From Cellulomonas septica (lineage in GTDB: Bacteria > Actinomycetota > Actinomycetes > Actinomycetales > Cellulomonadaceae): a stretch of 64,000 nucleotides of DNA. Position 1 is the stretch's first letter, and every line of letters starts with the position of its first letter. The notes under the pieces are model-generated. The model was not told the origin of the DNA. It did not search any database and was given only the letters and a program-made list of their open reading frames with translations. The stretch spans positions 1 to 64,000 of the forward strand of contig NZ_JAAXOY010000001.1 of the NCBI RefSeq assembly GCF_012396155.1. The letters are read 5' to 3'. Below are positions 34,973 to 43,177 of this stretch, piece by piece. The position numbers were made by a program, and so were the translations under genes.

Positions 34973-36068
34973 CGAGCTCGTGCGCCTCGCCGAGCAGGCG
35001 ACGCTCGGCGGCCTGATGCTGCGACCGGAAGCCCTCGGCTCGGTCCGGCCGTGGCTGCGAGCCGACGACTTCGCCGACTCGTGGCACGGCCAGGTCTACA
35101 CCGCGCTCCTCGAGCGTGAGCCGGTCGGCGGCCGCGATCCACACTCGATGGCCGCAGTGCTGGTGGACAGGTTGGGGACTCGACGAGCGAACCTCCCGCG
35201 GTTCGCCGACCTCATCCACATGACTCCCCCGGCGCCCGAACCGGCCGAGTACGCGCGCATGGTCGCCGGCAACGGACTCCGCCGAGAAGTTGCCGGCCTC
35301 GGCGTGCTGCTTCAGGCGGCCGCTCTCGCCAGTGCGAACGACTTGAGCGCTGGTCCCCTCACCGCGACGTGCTCGCTCGTCGACGCCGGCCTCGACCGCG
35401 TCGACATGAGGTGGTCCGACGCCACCGGGACACCGCACGACGACGTCGTCGTCCCGCTACAGCTGCGCGCGGCGGCCCGGAACACGGGCCGAGCTGCTCG
35501 TCTTGCGGCCGACAAGTACCTGACGGCGCACCCGCCGCGCGACCGCGAGTCGGAGCGCCTGCATGTCGCACTCCTCGTCGGGTCGTTGATCGCACACCCG
35601 GGGCGCATCTCCGACGTCTCCCGCTGGCTGCCCCCGACGCGGATCGAGGACGTTGGGTGGCGCGTGCTGTACGGCACGACGCTCGAGCTCGCGGAGCTCG
35701 GGCGTCACGTCGACGTGGTGACCGTCGCCTGGGCCGCCACCGCCCACGCACATCACGGCCCAGAGCTGCCGAGCCTGGCGTTGCTGCGGCAGACCGTCGA
35801 CGACTCCTGGTATGTGCACCCGCGGGAGATTGTGCGACTCGTCGCCGCGGACCAGGCGCGCCAGATCGCCGACGTCGGAGCCGAGCATCTGCAGGCCGCC
35901 GCCTCGAACGTCTCACTGGAGATCGGCGACCTCGTCGACGCGGGACGGGCGGTGACCACGACGCTCCGGACGATCGCGCGCGCGCTTGAGCCCCGCCCGG
36001 CGACCGAGCCGACCACGGTTCGCATCGTCGAACCGCCGGCGATCGCGGCGCACGGCGCCGCACGATGA
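34962..36068 (+). CDS. Protein with two DnaB-N-like domains and no helicase domain
   Basis: About 368 residues. Two segments resemble the helical N-terminal domain of replicative helicase DnaB: one from about residue 5 (RLAEQATLGGLMLRPEAL...LRADDFADSWHGQVYTALL) and one from about 205 (LIAHPGRISDVSRWLPPTRIEDVGWRVLYGT). No RecA-type motor follows. It may bind DnaG- or helicase-like partners during transfer replication. ATG at 34962; GTG at 34932 and ATG at 34953 are alternatives. Confidence 0.7.
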   Translation: MRHDELVRLAEQATLGGLMLRPEALGSVRPWLRADDFADSWHGQVYTALLEREPVGGRDPHSMAAVLVDRLGTRRANLPRFADLIHMTPPAPEPAEYARMVAGNGLRREVAGLGVLLQAAALASANDLSAGPLTATCSLVDAGLDRVDMRWSDATGTPHDDVVVPLQLRAAARNTGRAARLAADKYLTAHPPRDRESERLHVALLVGSLIAHPGRISDVSRWLPPTRIEDVGWRVLYGTTLELAELGRHVDVVTVAWAATAHAHHGPELPSLALLRQTVDDSWYVHPREIVRLVAADQARQIADVGAEHLQAAASNVSLEIGDLVDAGRAVTTTLRTIARALEPRPATEPTTVRIVEPPAIAAHGAAR

Positions 36069-37873
36069 TGTCGCCGCGGCCGCCTGTTCGCCCCGGCCCA
36101 GCACGCTCCGGCGGACCAGACCTGACGTCATTGGCGACTGCTGCTCTCAGCGGAGTTCTGGTCGTCGCCAGTGTCCTGTGGGTGGGAGCTGCTGTCGGAT
36201 GCTTCCTCACGGGGCGTGGTCTCCCACGTGGCGGGCTGGTACCGCCGCTGGTCGCCCTGCGGCACGCCTCCTCGCCGTCGACCGCGTGGCCGTTTCCGGC
36301 CGACCTGCCGGGCGCCGGCCCCTACTGGCTCGGGACAGCGCTGGTCGTCGTCTCACTCGCGGGCGGCGGCGTCGCGGTGTCGCGCTGGAGGCGCCGCATC
36401 GTCAGCACGTCCGGAGCCGTCCAGGCGCTCCGCACACTCCCCGGCATGGCCGCACCCGGCCAGGTCATCGCGGTCGCCGGCGCGCGGGCTGTGCGTCGAC
36501 AGGCAAGCGTCGTCCGCCCATCGCTGGCCGGTCCGGTACCGGCCGACCAGGTCGGGTACCGGCTCGGCTCGCTCCGGGGGCACGACCTGTGGTGCTCGGT
36601 CGAGGACTCGGCGCTCGTGGTCGGCCCGCCTCGCATGGGGAAGGGACTGCACGTCGTCGTGCCGTGGGTCCTCGACGCACCGGGCGCGGTGGTCGCGACG
36701 TCGACACGCCCTGACACCCTCGCCGTGACGCTGCGCCATCGGCGTCGGAACGGTCCAGTCGCCGTCTTCGACCCGCAGCGACTCGCAGGACTTCCTGGGG
36801 GCCTCGCGTGGTCGCCCGTGCGCGGGTGCGAGACGCCACGGACCGCGCTGGTCCGCGCGCGCGGGCTCGCGGCGGGCGCGGGCTTCGGTCACACCGTGTC
36901 GGACTCCGACTTCTGGGCGGGCCAGACGGAGACCGCGCTCCGGTGCCTGCTGCATGCCGCAGCACTCGACGGGCGCCGAGCGGTGGACCTCTACCGCTGG
37001 TCGCTGAACCCAGCGCTCGCCGAGGACGCCGTCACCATCCTCAATCGAACGTCGTCCGCCGACGGCTGGGCAGACGCACTGGACGCGGCGATCCACTCCG
37101 ACCCGCGGACGCGGGACTCGATCTGGCTCGGCGTCCGGCAGTCGCTCGCAGCGCTCGCCGACCCCGACGTTCTCGAGGCCGTCGACCCGGCGGCCGGCGC
37201 AGAGTTCGACCCGCACACGTTCCTGGCGGAGGCCGGAACGCTGTACATGCTGGCGTCGGCCGTCACGTCCGGATCGTGTGCCCCGCTGATCGCGGCGTTC
37301 GTCGAGGACATCACCGAGACCGCGCGAGCCGTCGCCGCCCGCTCCTCCGGCGCGCGCCTCGACCCCCCGCTCCTGCTGGCGCTGGACGAGATCGCGAACC
37401 TCACACCGCTCCCCTCTCTTCCTTCGCTCATGGCGGAGGGCGGCGGATCAGGGATCACGACCCTGGCCGTCCTGCAGTCGCTCGCACAGGCTCGGGCGCG
37501 CTGGGGCGAGCACGCTGCGGATGCGATCTGGGACGCCGCCACGGTCAAGGTCGTCCTGGGCGGGCTCGCGAAGTACCGCGACCTCGACGACGTCGCGCGC
37601 CTCCTCGGCGAGATCGACGAGCTCACCGAGACCCGGTCGTCCGGCCGCGGCGGCGAGCGGTCCTCATCGACATCCGTGCGTACCGTGCCGGTGATGCCGG
37701 CGTCGGTGCTGCGCACACTGCCGTTCGGGACCGCGATCCTCCTCCTGCGACAGACGGCGCCCACGGTCATCGACCTCTCCCCGTGGACCGCCCGACCCGA
37801 CGCGACCGCACTTCGAGTCGACCAACGTGCGGTCGAGCACGCGACGGCGACCGGGACGGCGGTGCCAGCGTGA
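36065..37873 (+). CDS. Type IV coupling protein VirD4/TraG
   Basis: A 602-aa protein with two N-terminal membrane segments (about 20-45 and 85-105), Walker A VVGPPRMGKGLHVV (about 187-198) and the TraM-recognition/TraG domain with LLALDEIANLTPLPSLPSLMAEGGGSGIT. It links the relaxosome to the channel and pumps DNA. Both ends overlap neighbours. The coupling protein of the MobF relaxase at 56427. Confidence 0.93.
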   Translation: MMSPRPPVRPGPARSGGPDLTSLATAALSGVLVVASVLWVGAAVGCFLTGRGLPRGGLVPPLVALRHASSPSTAWPFPADLPGAGPYWLGTALVVVSLAGGGVAVSRWRRRIVSTSGAVQALRTLPGMAAPGQVIAVAGARAVRRQASVVRPSLAGPVPADQVGYRLGSLRGHDLWCSVEDSALVVGPPRMGKGLHVVVPWVLDAPGAVVATSTRPDTLAVTLRHRRRNGPVAVFDPQRLAGLPGGLAWSPVRGCETPRTALVRARGLAAGAGFGHTVSDSDFWAGQTETALRCLLHAAALDGRRAVDLYRWSLNPALAEDAVTILNRTSSADGWADALDAAIHSDPRTRDSIWLGVRQSLAALADPDVLEAVDPAAGAEFDPHTFLAEAGTLYMLASAVTSGSCAPLIAAFVEDITETARAVAARSSGARLDPPLLLALDEIANLTPLPSLPSLMAEGGGSGITTLAVLQSLAQARARWGEHAADAIWDAATVKVVLGGLAKYRDLDDVARLLGEIDELTETRSSGRGGERSSSTSVRTVPVMPASVLRTLPFGTAILLLRQTAPTVIDLSPWTARPDATALRVDQRAVEHATATGTAVPA

Positions 37874-39090
37874 TCGGCAAGCTCCTCGGCGCCCTCGGTG
37901 TCGTGGCCGTCCCTGCGCTCGCCGTCGTGACGGCCATCGGAGTCGGCCTCCAGGCAGGCGCATGCATCAGCACGTCCGCACTGGGGCCACTCAATGACCG
38001 CGCCCCCGTCCCGCCGGAGGCGCGGCCATGGATCCGCGAGGTGCGCGCAGGGTGCCCGGACCTCCCGGAGGTGTGGATCGCGGCCGTCATGGCGCAGGAG
38101 TCCGGATTCCGGCCGGACGCGTACGCCGACGACAGCAACGGCGGCACCTGGGGCCTCTTTCAGCTCAACCAGAGCATCTGGCGCGCGCACTACGGCCACC
38201 CGTGGTCTGCGGATCTCGACCACGACGGTCGCTGGGACGTCACCCAGCCGGAGATCCACGCCTCCGTCGCCGGCCGTTACCTCTGCGCCCGCCTCGCAGG
38301 CGTCCGGGGCATCCGCACCGAGCACCCGGACTGGCCGTCGGCGTCGATCCCGGAGCTTGACGCACTGATCGTCGCGCACAACGCCGGCGAGTCGAGGCTG
38401 CGCAGCTACCCCGCGATCCCGACCGTCACGGCGAGGTTCATCTCGAACGTCGACGAGCGCGTTCGCGCCTGGTCGGGGAGCGACCCGCCGGACAGCCGCG
38501 AGGAGAACCCCTCGCCGAGCGCGGCCGAGCCGGCGGCGACGTCGTCCGATCCCCCGACCAGCGATGGATGCGTTCCCGAGCTCGGCGACGGAACCGTGAA
38601 CGTTCCACCCGGCACCTCCGACGACGTCGCGACCGCCGTGAGCAACGCGCTCGCCTACGTCGGTGTGAAGTCAGGGTGGGACCAGCTCTGCGACAGGCTC
38701 GCGTGTCGCGCGTACGGGTACGTCGGTTCTGGATTCACCTCGGCGAAGGTGCACTGGCAGACGATGGTCGCCGATGGGCACGCGCATCCAGGCGACCGCT
38801 GCCCGCCGCTCGGCTCCTTCGTCTTCTTCGAGACCGGCCGCCCGTTCGGACACGTCTCGATCGTCGTGCGAGCGGATCCCGGGCGGTGCGACCCCGAGCA
38901 GATCCTCGTGACGTCGAACAGCGCCTTCGACGCGGCGACAGGCAACCACGGCGGCGTCTACCTGCTGAGCCTCGGCCGCCTCAACAGCTTCTACCTCCGT
39001 GGCAGTGGCTACCTCGGTTGGTCGGATCCTGTGTGCCGCGGTGCCCTGCTCCCAACCGGTACGTCCCACCCGGCACCACCCGGGCGATGA
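37870..39090 (+). CDS. Lytic transglycosylase with C-terminal NlpC/CHAP-like domain
   Basis: A 406-aa secreted protein: signal/anchor (about 5-30), SLT-type goose-lysozyme-like domain with catalytic Glu in MAQESGF (about 75-80), GGTWGLFQLN and AHNAGESRLR; a Pro/Ser-rich linker; and a C-terminal domain (about 245-395) with a conserved GHVSIVV segment suggestive of an amidase/CHAP fold. It makes holes in the wall for the conjugation machine. GTG start overlaps virD4. Confidence 0.88.
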   Translation: MIGKLLGALGVVAVPALAVVTAIGVGLQAGACISTSALGPLNDRAPVPPEARPWIREVRAGCPDLPEVWIAAVMAQESGFRPDAYADDSNGGTWGLFQLNQSIWRAHYGHPWSADLDHDGRWDVTQPEIHASVAGRYLCARLAGVRGIRTEHPDWPSASIPELDALIVAHNAGESRLRSYPAIPTVTARFISNVDERVRAWSGSDPPDSREENPSPSAAEPAATSSDPPTSDGCVPELGDGTVNVPPGTSDDVATAVSNALAYVGVKSGWDQLCDRLACRAYGYVGSGFTSAKVHWQTMVADGHAHPGDRCPPLGSFVFFETGRPFGHVSIVVRADPGRCDPEQILVTSNSAFDAATGNHGGVYLLSLGRLNSFYLRGSGYLGWSDPVCRGALLPTGTSHPAPPGR

Positions 39091-40067
39091 GCATGATGCG
39101 TTCACGACAGGCCCCGTCGAGCGACGACAAGTTGCTCGCCATCCACGCCCAGCTCGTGCAGGCGGTCGAGGACCTCATGAGCTCCGACGCGTGGATTGCC
39201 ATGCTTCGCGTCGCCGCTCGGTTCACGACCTACTCTCCGTCGAACATCCTGCTCATCGCCGCTCAGCGGCCCGACGCGACTCAGGTCGCCGGCATCCGCA
39301 CGTGGAACGCGTTGGGAAGGCGCGTCGTGAAGGGTGAGCACGGCATCGCGATCCTGGCGCCGTGCTTGTATCGGCAGCGGGATGAGAGTGCCCAGGCGCT
39401 GCCCAGCGGATCACCCTCGCCCGAAGCGGACGAACCTACGAGGGTGCTGCACGGGTTCAAGGTCGTCCACGTCTTCGACGTCGCACAGACCACCGGCGAC
39501 GACCTGCCCGACACCGAGCCGACCCTGCTGCGCGGAGACGCGCCGGCGGGGCTCTGGGACCACCTTGCGCGGCTCGCTGCGGACGACGGCTACGCTCTCG
39601 AGCGCGGTCCCTGTCCGCTCGGGGTCAACGGGTTCGCAGACCCAGCGGGGCACCGCGTCCGGGTGCGCGTCGACCTCGACCCGGCGCACGCCGCGAAGAC
39701 ACTCGCTCATGAGCTCGGTCACATTCGAGCCGACCACCCCACTCGGTTCCCGGGGTACCTCACCGACTTCGCCTGCAGAGGCCAGGCTGAGGTCGAGGCC
39801 GAGTCCGTCGCTTACATCGTGATGACTCACGCGGGTGTCGCCGCCGAGGCGTACTCCACGGCGTACATCGCTGGGTGGTCCTTCGGAGACCCCGACGCGG
39901 CGAAGGCTTCCGTCGCCATCGTCGTGACCACGGCCCGGAGCCTGCTGCTCGGCGGAGCAATGGATCAGCGGCCGTCACGCCGTAGCGGGCCCGAGGAACG
40001 TGTGGAAGCCGCAATCAGCGGCAACCGCACAGCGAGCGCGGAACCGCGATGCCTCGGCCAATCGTGA
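39087..40067 (+). CDS. ArdC-like antirestriction protein with zinc-peptidase motif
   Basis: A 326-aa protein with an ArdC N-terminal ssDNA-binding domain (FTTYSPSNILLIAAQRPDATQVAGIRTWNALGR) and a C-terminal metallopeptidase domain with HELGH near residue 210 followed by a downstream Glu (EVEAESVAYIV). Relatives protect transferred DNA from restriction. Last gene of the transfer run; the stop is followed by about 230 bases before the next, oppositely oriented gene. Confidence 0.85.
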   Translation: MSMMRSRQAPSSDDKLLAIHAQLVQAVEDLMSSDAWIAMLRVAARFTTYSPSNILLIAAQRPDATQVAGIRTWNALGRRVVKGEHGIAILAPCLYRQRDESAQALPSGSPSPEADEPTRVLHGFKVVHVFDVAQTTGDDLPDTEPTLLRGDAPAGLWDHLARLAADDGYALERGPCPLGVNGFADPAGHRVRVRVDLDPAHAAKTLAHELGHIRADHPTRFPGYLTDFACRGQAEVEAESVAYIVMTHAGVAAEAYSTAYIAGWSFGDPDAAKASVAIVVTTARSLLLGGAMDQRPSRRSGPEERVEAAISGNRTASAEPRCLGQS

Positions 40068-40298
40068 GCTGAGGGAGGCAGCCGCTCGATGGCCTCTCCG
40101 ACGAAGCACCGAACAGTAGCGGGCGACTGACCACCGGAAAGCGTCCTCCAAGGGTCTTCGGTGCGTTGGGTTTTGGTTCTGAGTTTCGGTGGGCCCTTCG
40201 AGGCTCGTCCGCGTGTGACTTTGCGACTTGCGTGGCGGCTTTCTTCTCGCACTGAGTGGCCGGGTCGACGTCCGGCTCTTGCGTGCCCGGGGCCAGTG

Positions 40299-41150
40299 TC
40301 AGCTGGTGAATGTCTCCCCGCCGTCCACGGACCGGAGCAGTGCGTCCTCGATTACGACGAGGATCTCGAGCTGGCCGTCAGGTTGGTTCCGTGCCGTGAC
40401 CGCTTCGGGTGCTTCGCTGACGGTGCCCTTCGCCGCCCAGGTCGTTCCGGCGTCGGTGCTGAGGAACATGTTCCCGTCGGGTGCGACGTCGACGACGGTC
40501 TGGTCGTCGGCGAAGAAGGTGAGCTGTAGCAGTGGCGCTTCTGGGACGAGTGCCCAGGTCTTGCCGCCGTCGGTGGAGCGTGCGGGCCCGGACTGGCTTG
40601 TGGTGAGCAGGGTGGTCCCGTCTGGGGAGGCTGCGAGGTCGAAGGTGGCGACGGGGGGTGACAGGGTGGTCCAGGCCTGTCCGTCGGTGGTGTTCAGCAC
40701 CGCAGTTCCGTCGGATCCCGTGACCCCGGCCGCGGAGGCGGTGAGGGTGTGAAAGTCGGTCTGCCCTTCGCGCGAAAGGGTCGACCAGGTCTCGCCGGCG
40801 TCGGTGGATTCGATCAGCCCGACAGGATTGGCCATGTCGACGCCAGGCCCTGGGTGCCCTGAGGCGTAGAAGTGGTCTGGGCCGGCCATGGTGAAGCCCA
40901 TCAGGTCGATCACCGGGCCGACGCGGACGGGGCCGGTGTCGTCGTAGCGGAATAGGCCGTCGTGGGTGGCCAGGTAGACCTTGTCGTCGGCGGGGTTGAA
41001 CGCGACGCCGTGCACGTGGTCACTTGGCACGCCCTGCTCGCTCGGGGATTGTGCGGCCCTATCGGTCTGGTCGATGGCGGGAGCCGAGCAGCTGGCTAGG
41101 GCCCCCACGACGGCAGCGACAGCGAGGGTCGTACGTCGCGTTCGGCGCAT
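40299..41150 (-). CDS. F510_1955-type sialidase-fold lipoprotein
   Basis: A 283-aa lipoprotein: lipobox ALASC near residue 20, then BNR-like repeats (STDAGETWSTL, STDGGKTWALV, STDAGTTWAAK, SVDGGETFTS) that fold as a beta-propeller. Function is unproven; in actinobacteria such genes lie beside CcdA/TlpA genes in metal loci. It is separated from ccdA by 64 bases on the same strand. Confidence 0.83.
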   Translation of the reverse strand: MRRTRRTTLAVAAVVGALASCSAPAIDQTDRAAQSPSEQGVPSDHVHGVAFNPADDKVYLATHDGLFRYDDTGPVRVGPVIDLMGFTMAGPDHFYASGHPGPGVDMANPVGLIESTDAGETWSTLSREGQTDFHTLTASAAGVTGSDGTAVLNTTDGQAWTTLSPPVATFDLAASPDGTTLLTTSQSGPARSTDGGKTWALVPEAPLLQLTFFADDQTVVDVAPDGNMFLSTDAGTTWAAKGTVSEAPEAVTARNQPDGQLEILVVIEDALLRSVDGGETFTS

Positions 41151-41214
41151 CCTGGGGGCAGACGGCGTGACAGGGGTGTCCGTTCGTTCGGCGGTACCGG
41201 CAGTCGGGTCGAAC

Positions 41215-41985
41215 TCAGATCACGGTGACGAAGCCTCCGATGAGCCCTTGGAGGCTCTGGGTCCATGCGGTCCACAGCCCGGTCATCAGGGCGATGCCGA
41301 TCACGACCAGCAGCGCCCCGCCGATGCGCATGATCGCCACCCGGTGCTGGCGGAGGAACGTCACCGCGGCGGTGGAGCGGTGCGCACCTAGGGCGATCAG
41401 CAGGAACGGGATCCCGAGACCCGCGGCGTAGGCCGCGGCCAGGAGTGCCCCACGCAGGGCGCTGGCCTCGTTCAGGGACAACGACAGCACGGTGGCCAAG
41501 GTAGGCCCGATGCAGGGCGCCCATCCGAGGCCGAAGACGATACCGAGGAGAGGTGCGCCGAGCAGTCCCTGGCGGGGGGCGAGGTGGATGCGGCGTTCGC
41601 GTTGTAGGCCGGGAATCCACCCGAGGAACGACAACCCCATGAGCACGACCAGTGCACCCATGACGGGCATGACGACCGCGAGCCATGGCCGTATCGCGAC
41701 CCCGAGGGAGCCGAAGGTCACTCCGAGGAGGACGAACACCGCCGAGAAGCCCAGGACGAACAGGCCGACGCCGGTCAGTAGGACGGCCTTGGACCGTTGG
41801 CCTGTGGAGGCACCGCTCATTCCGGTGACGAAGGCGAAGTACCCAGGCAGCAGCGGGATCACGCAGGGTGAGGCGAACGAGACGACTCCGGCGATGATCG
41901 CCACAGGGACCGCGAGGAGCATCGGCCCGGAGAAGGCGGTCTCCTGGAACGTGCTGGCCAGGTCCTGCCAGAACCCACCGCTCAC
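41215..41985 (-). CDS. ccdA: CcdA-like cytochrome c biogenesis/thiol transporter
   Basis: A 256-aa protein with six membrane segments and the DsbD/CcdA signature GVVSFASPCVIPLLPGY (one Cys) and a second Cys in GWAPCIGPTLATV. It passes electrons across the membrane to extracytoplasmic thiol proteins, here most likely the TlpA-like lipoprotein encoded just upstream with a four-base overlap. Confidence 0.92.
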   Translation of the reverse strand: MSGGFWQDLASTFQETAFSGPMLLAVPVAIIAGVVSFASPCVIPLLPGYFAFVTGMSGASTGQRSKAVLLTGVGLFVLGFSAVFVLLGVTFGSLGVAIRPWLAVVMPVMGALVVLMGLSFLGWIPGLQRERRIHLAPRQGLLGAPLLGIVFGLGWAPCIGPTLATVLSLSLNEASALRGALLAAAYAAGLGIPFLLIALGAHRSTAAVTFLRQHRVAIMRIGGALLVVIGIALMTGLWTAWTQSLQGLIGGFVTVI

Positions 41986-42632
41986 GGCGCCTCGGCCAGC
42001 GCGGTGTCGATCAGCTCACGCAGGGTGGTCGGGTCCAGGAGACCGATGATGCGACCCAGCACCCGCGCCTGCCGGTCCAGCACCACGGTCGTGGGAACCG
42101 CCTCGACCGGCACCCGCCCCTGCAGGGCGGCGATCGCGGACCCGTCGGCGTCGTGGATGCTTGGGTAGGGGATCTGGAAATTGCGTTCGAAGGGCTGCGC
42201 AGCGCCGACGTCGTCGGTCCCGTTGATCCCGATGAAGTGAACCCCTTCGTCGGCGTAGTCCGTAGCGGCGGCGACCAAGTCAGGCGCCTCTGCCCGGCAC
42301 GGCGGGCAGGCCGCGTACCAGGTGTTGATCACCACGACGTCACCGGCCCATGCACCGGTGTCCACGTCGGCGCCCGCGAAGTCCTTGCCGACCAAGCGCA
42401 CCGGCTCGCCGCGGTCCGCGGCATCCCACATCGCCACGGTGCCATCCCCAGAGACGTACCCCGCCTCGCTGCCGTCCTCCGTCCACCCGCCGGTCACCGC
42501 CGACGCGCACCCGGCGAGGAAGATCGCGGCGATCGTCCCGAAGAGCAGGCCACGGAGCGCCGTGCGCCCGACTCGGGCAGGGGTGGTGCGCACCGCGTGC
42601 CGCCGAACCGCCGGCACGTCCCCGACGCTCAT
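41982..42632 (-). CDS. TlpA-like thioredoxin-fold lipoprotein
   Basis: A 216-aa protein with a lipobox (IFLAGC near residue 42) and a redoxin domain carrying the CPPC active site (TWYAACPPCRAEAPD) and cis-Pro EAVPTTVVLD. Extracytoplasmic disulfide reductase fed by CcdA. Overlaps lspA and ccdA by ATGA/GTGA junctions. May keep metal-exposed thiols reduced on the cell surface. Confidence 0.91.
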   Translation of the reverse strand: MSVGDVPAVRRHAVRTTPARVGRTALRGLLFGTIAAIFLAGCASAVTGGWTEDGSEAGYVSGDGTVAMWDAADRGEPVRLVGKDFAGADVDTGAWAGDVVVINTWYAACPPCRAEAPDLVAAATDYADEGVHFIGINGTDDVGAAQPFERNFQIPYPSIHDADGSAIAALQGRVPVEAVPTTVVLDRQARVLGRIIGLLDPTTLRELIDTALAEAP

Positions 42633-43177
42633 GTCGACCGCTCGCCCTCGGAGCGATTCGGTCGTGTGCTGGGCTCGGCATCATCGGGCGCAAGGTGCCG
42701 AAGGCCGGTCAGCACCAGTAGCGCGGCGCCGATGACGATGGCGGTGTCGGCGAGGTTGAAGGTCGGGAACCACCCGCTGTGCAGGTAGTCGGTGACGACC
42801 CCGTCCCCGGCTCGGTCGACGAGGTTCGCGACTGCACCACCCAGGACCAGGGCGAGGGCAGCCAGCCGCTCCCGCGAGGGGGCGGCGGCGGTCCGCCAGG
42901 CGACCACGCCAACTGCGGCAGTCACGAGGGAGGTGACGGTGAGCACGAGCCAGGTCGGCGCGCCGGCCCCGACGGAGAAGGCGACCCCGGGGTTATAGGC
43001 CAGCCGCAGGTCGACCGGGCCCACAGGGATGACTCGGTCTTGCAGCGCTGCGACCGCCCACGCCTTGGCGGCCAGGTCGACGGCGGCGACCAGCGTGACC
43101 CCCAGGGCTGCTGCGACGCGTCGCCCCGCCGGGCCGCGCGCGCCCGTCTGGCGTGCGGTCGCCGTCGTCACGGTCAT
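42629..43177 (-). CDS. lspA: Signal peptidase II
   Basis: A 182-aa membrane protein with four segments and the two catalytic Asp regions of LspA: NLVDRAGDGVVTDYL and FNLADTAIVIGA. It removes lipoprotein signal peptides. Coupled to the metal ATPase gene by a four-base overlap, as in pbr-type loci where lspA accompanies a Pb/Cd ATPase. An accessory copy, as the host should have its own. Confidence 0.93.
   Translation of the reverse strand: MTVTTATARQTGARGPAGRRVAAALGVTLVAAVDLAAKAWAVAALQDRVIPVGPVDLRLAYNPGVAFSVGAGAPTWLVLTVTSLVTAAVGVVAWRTAAAPSRERLAALALVLGGAVANLVDRAGDGVVTDYLHSGWFPTFNLADTAIVIGAALLVLTGLRHLAPDDAEPSTRPNRSEGERST

Noticed and set aside
36808-37869. Plus-strand open frame running from inside virD4 into the transglycosylase gene
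   Set aside because: The upstream part is an out-of-frame Arg-rich shadow of virD4; the GTG at 37870 overlapping the virD4 stop is the real start.
40297-40312. A TGTCA start near the end of the BNR lipoprotein gene as a Tn402-like left end
   Set aside because: It lies at the end of a coding gene and no matching right end was found.
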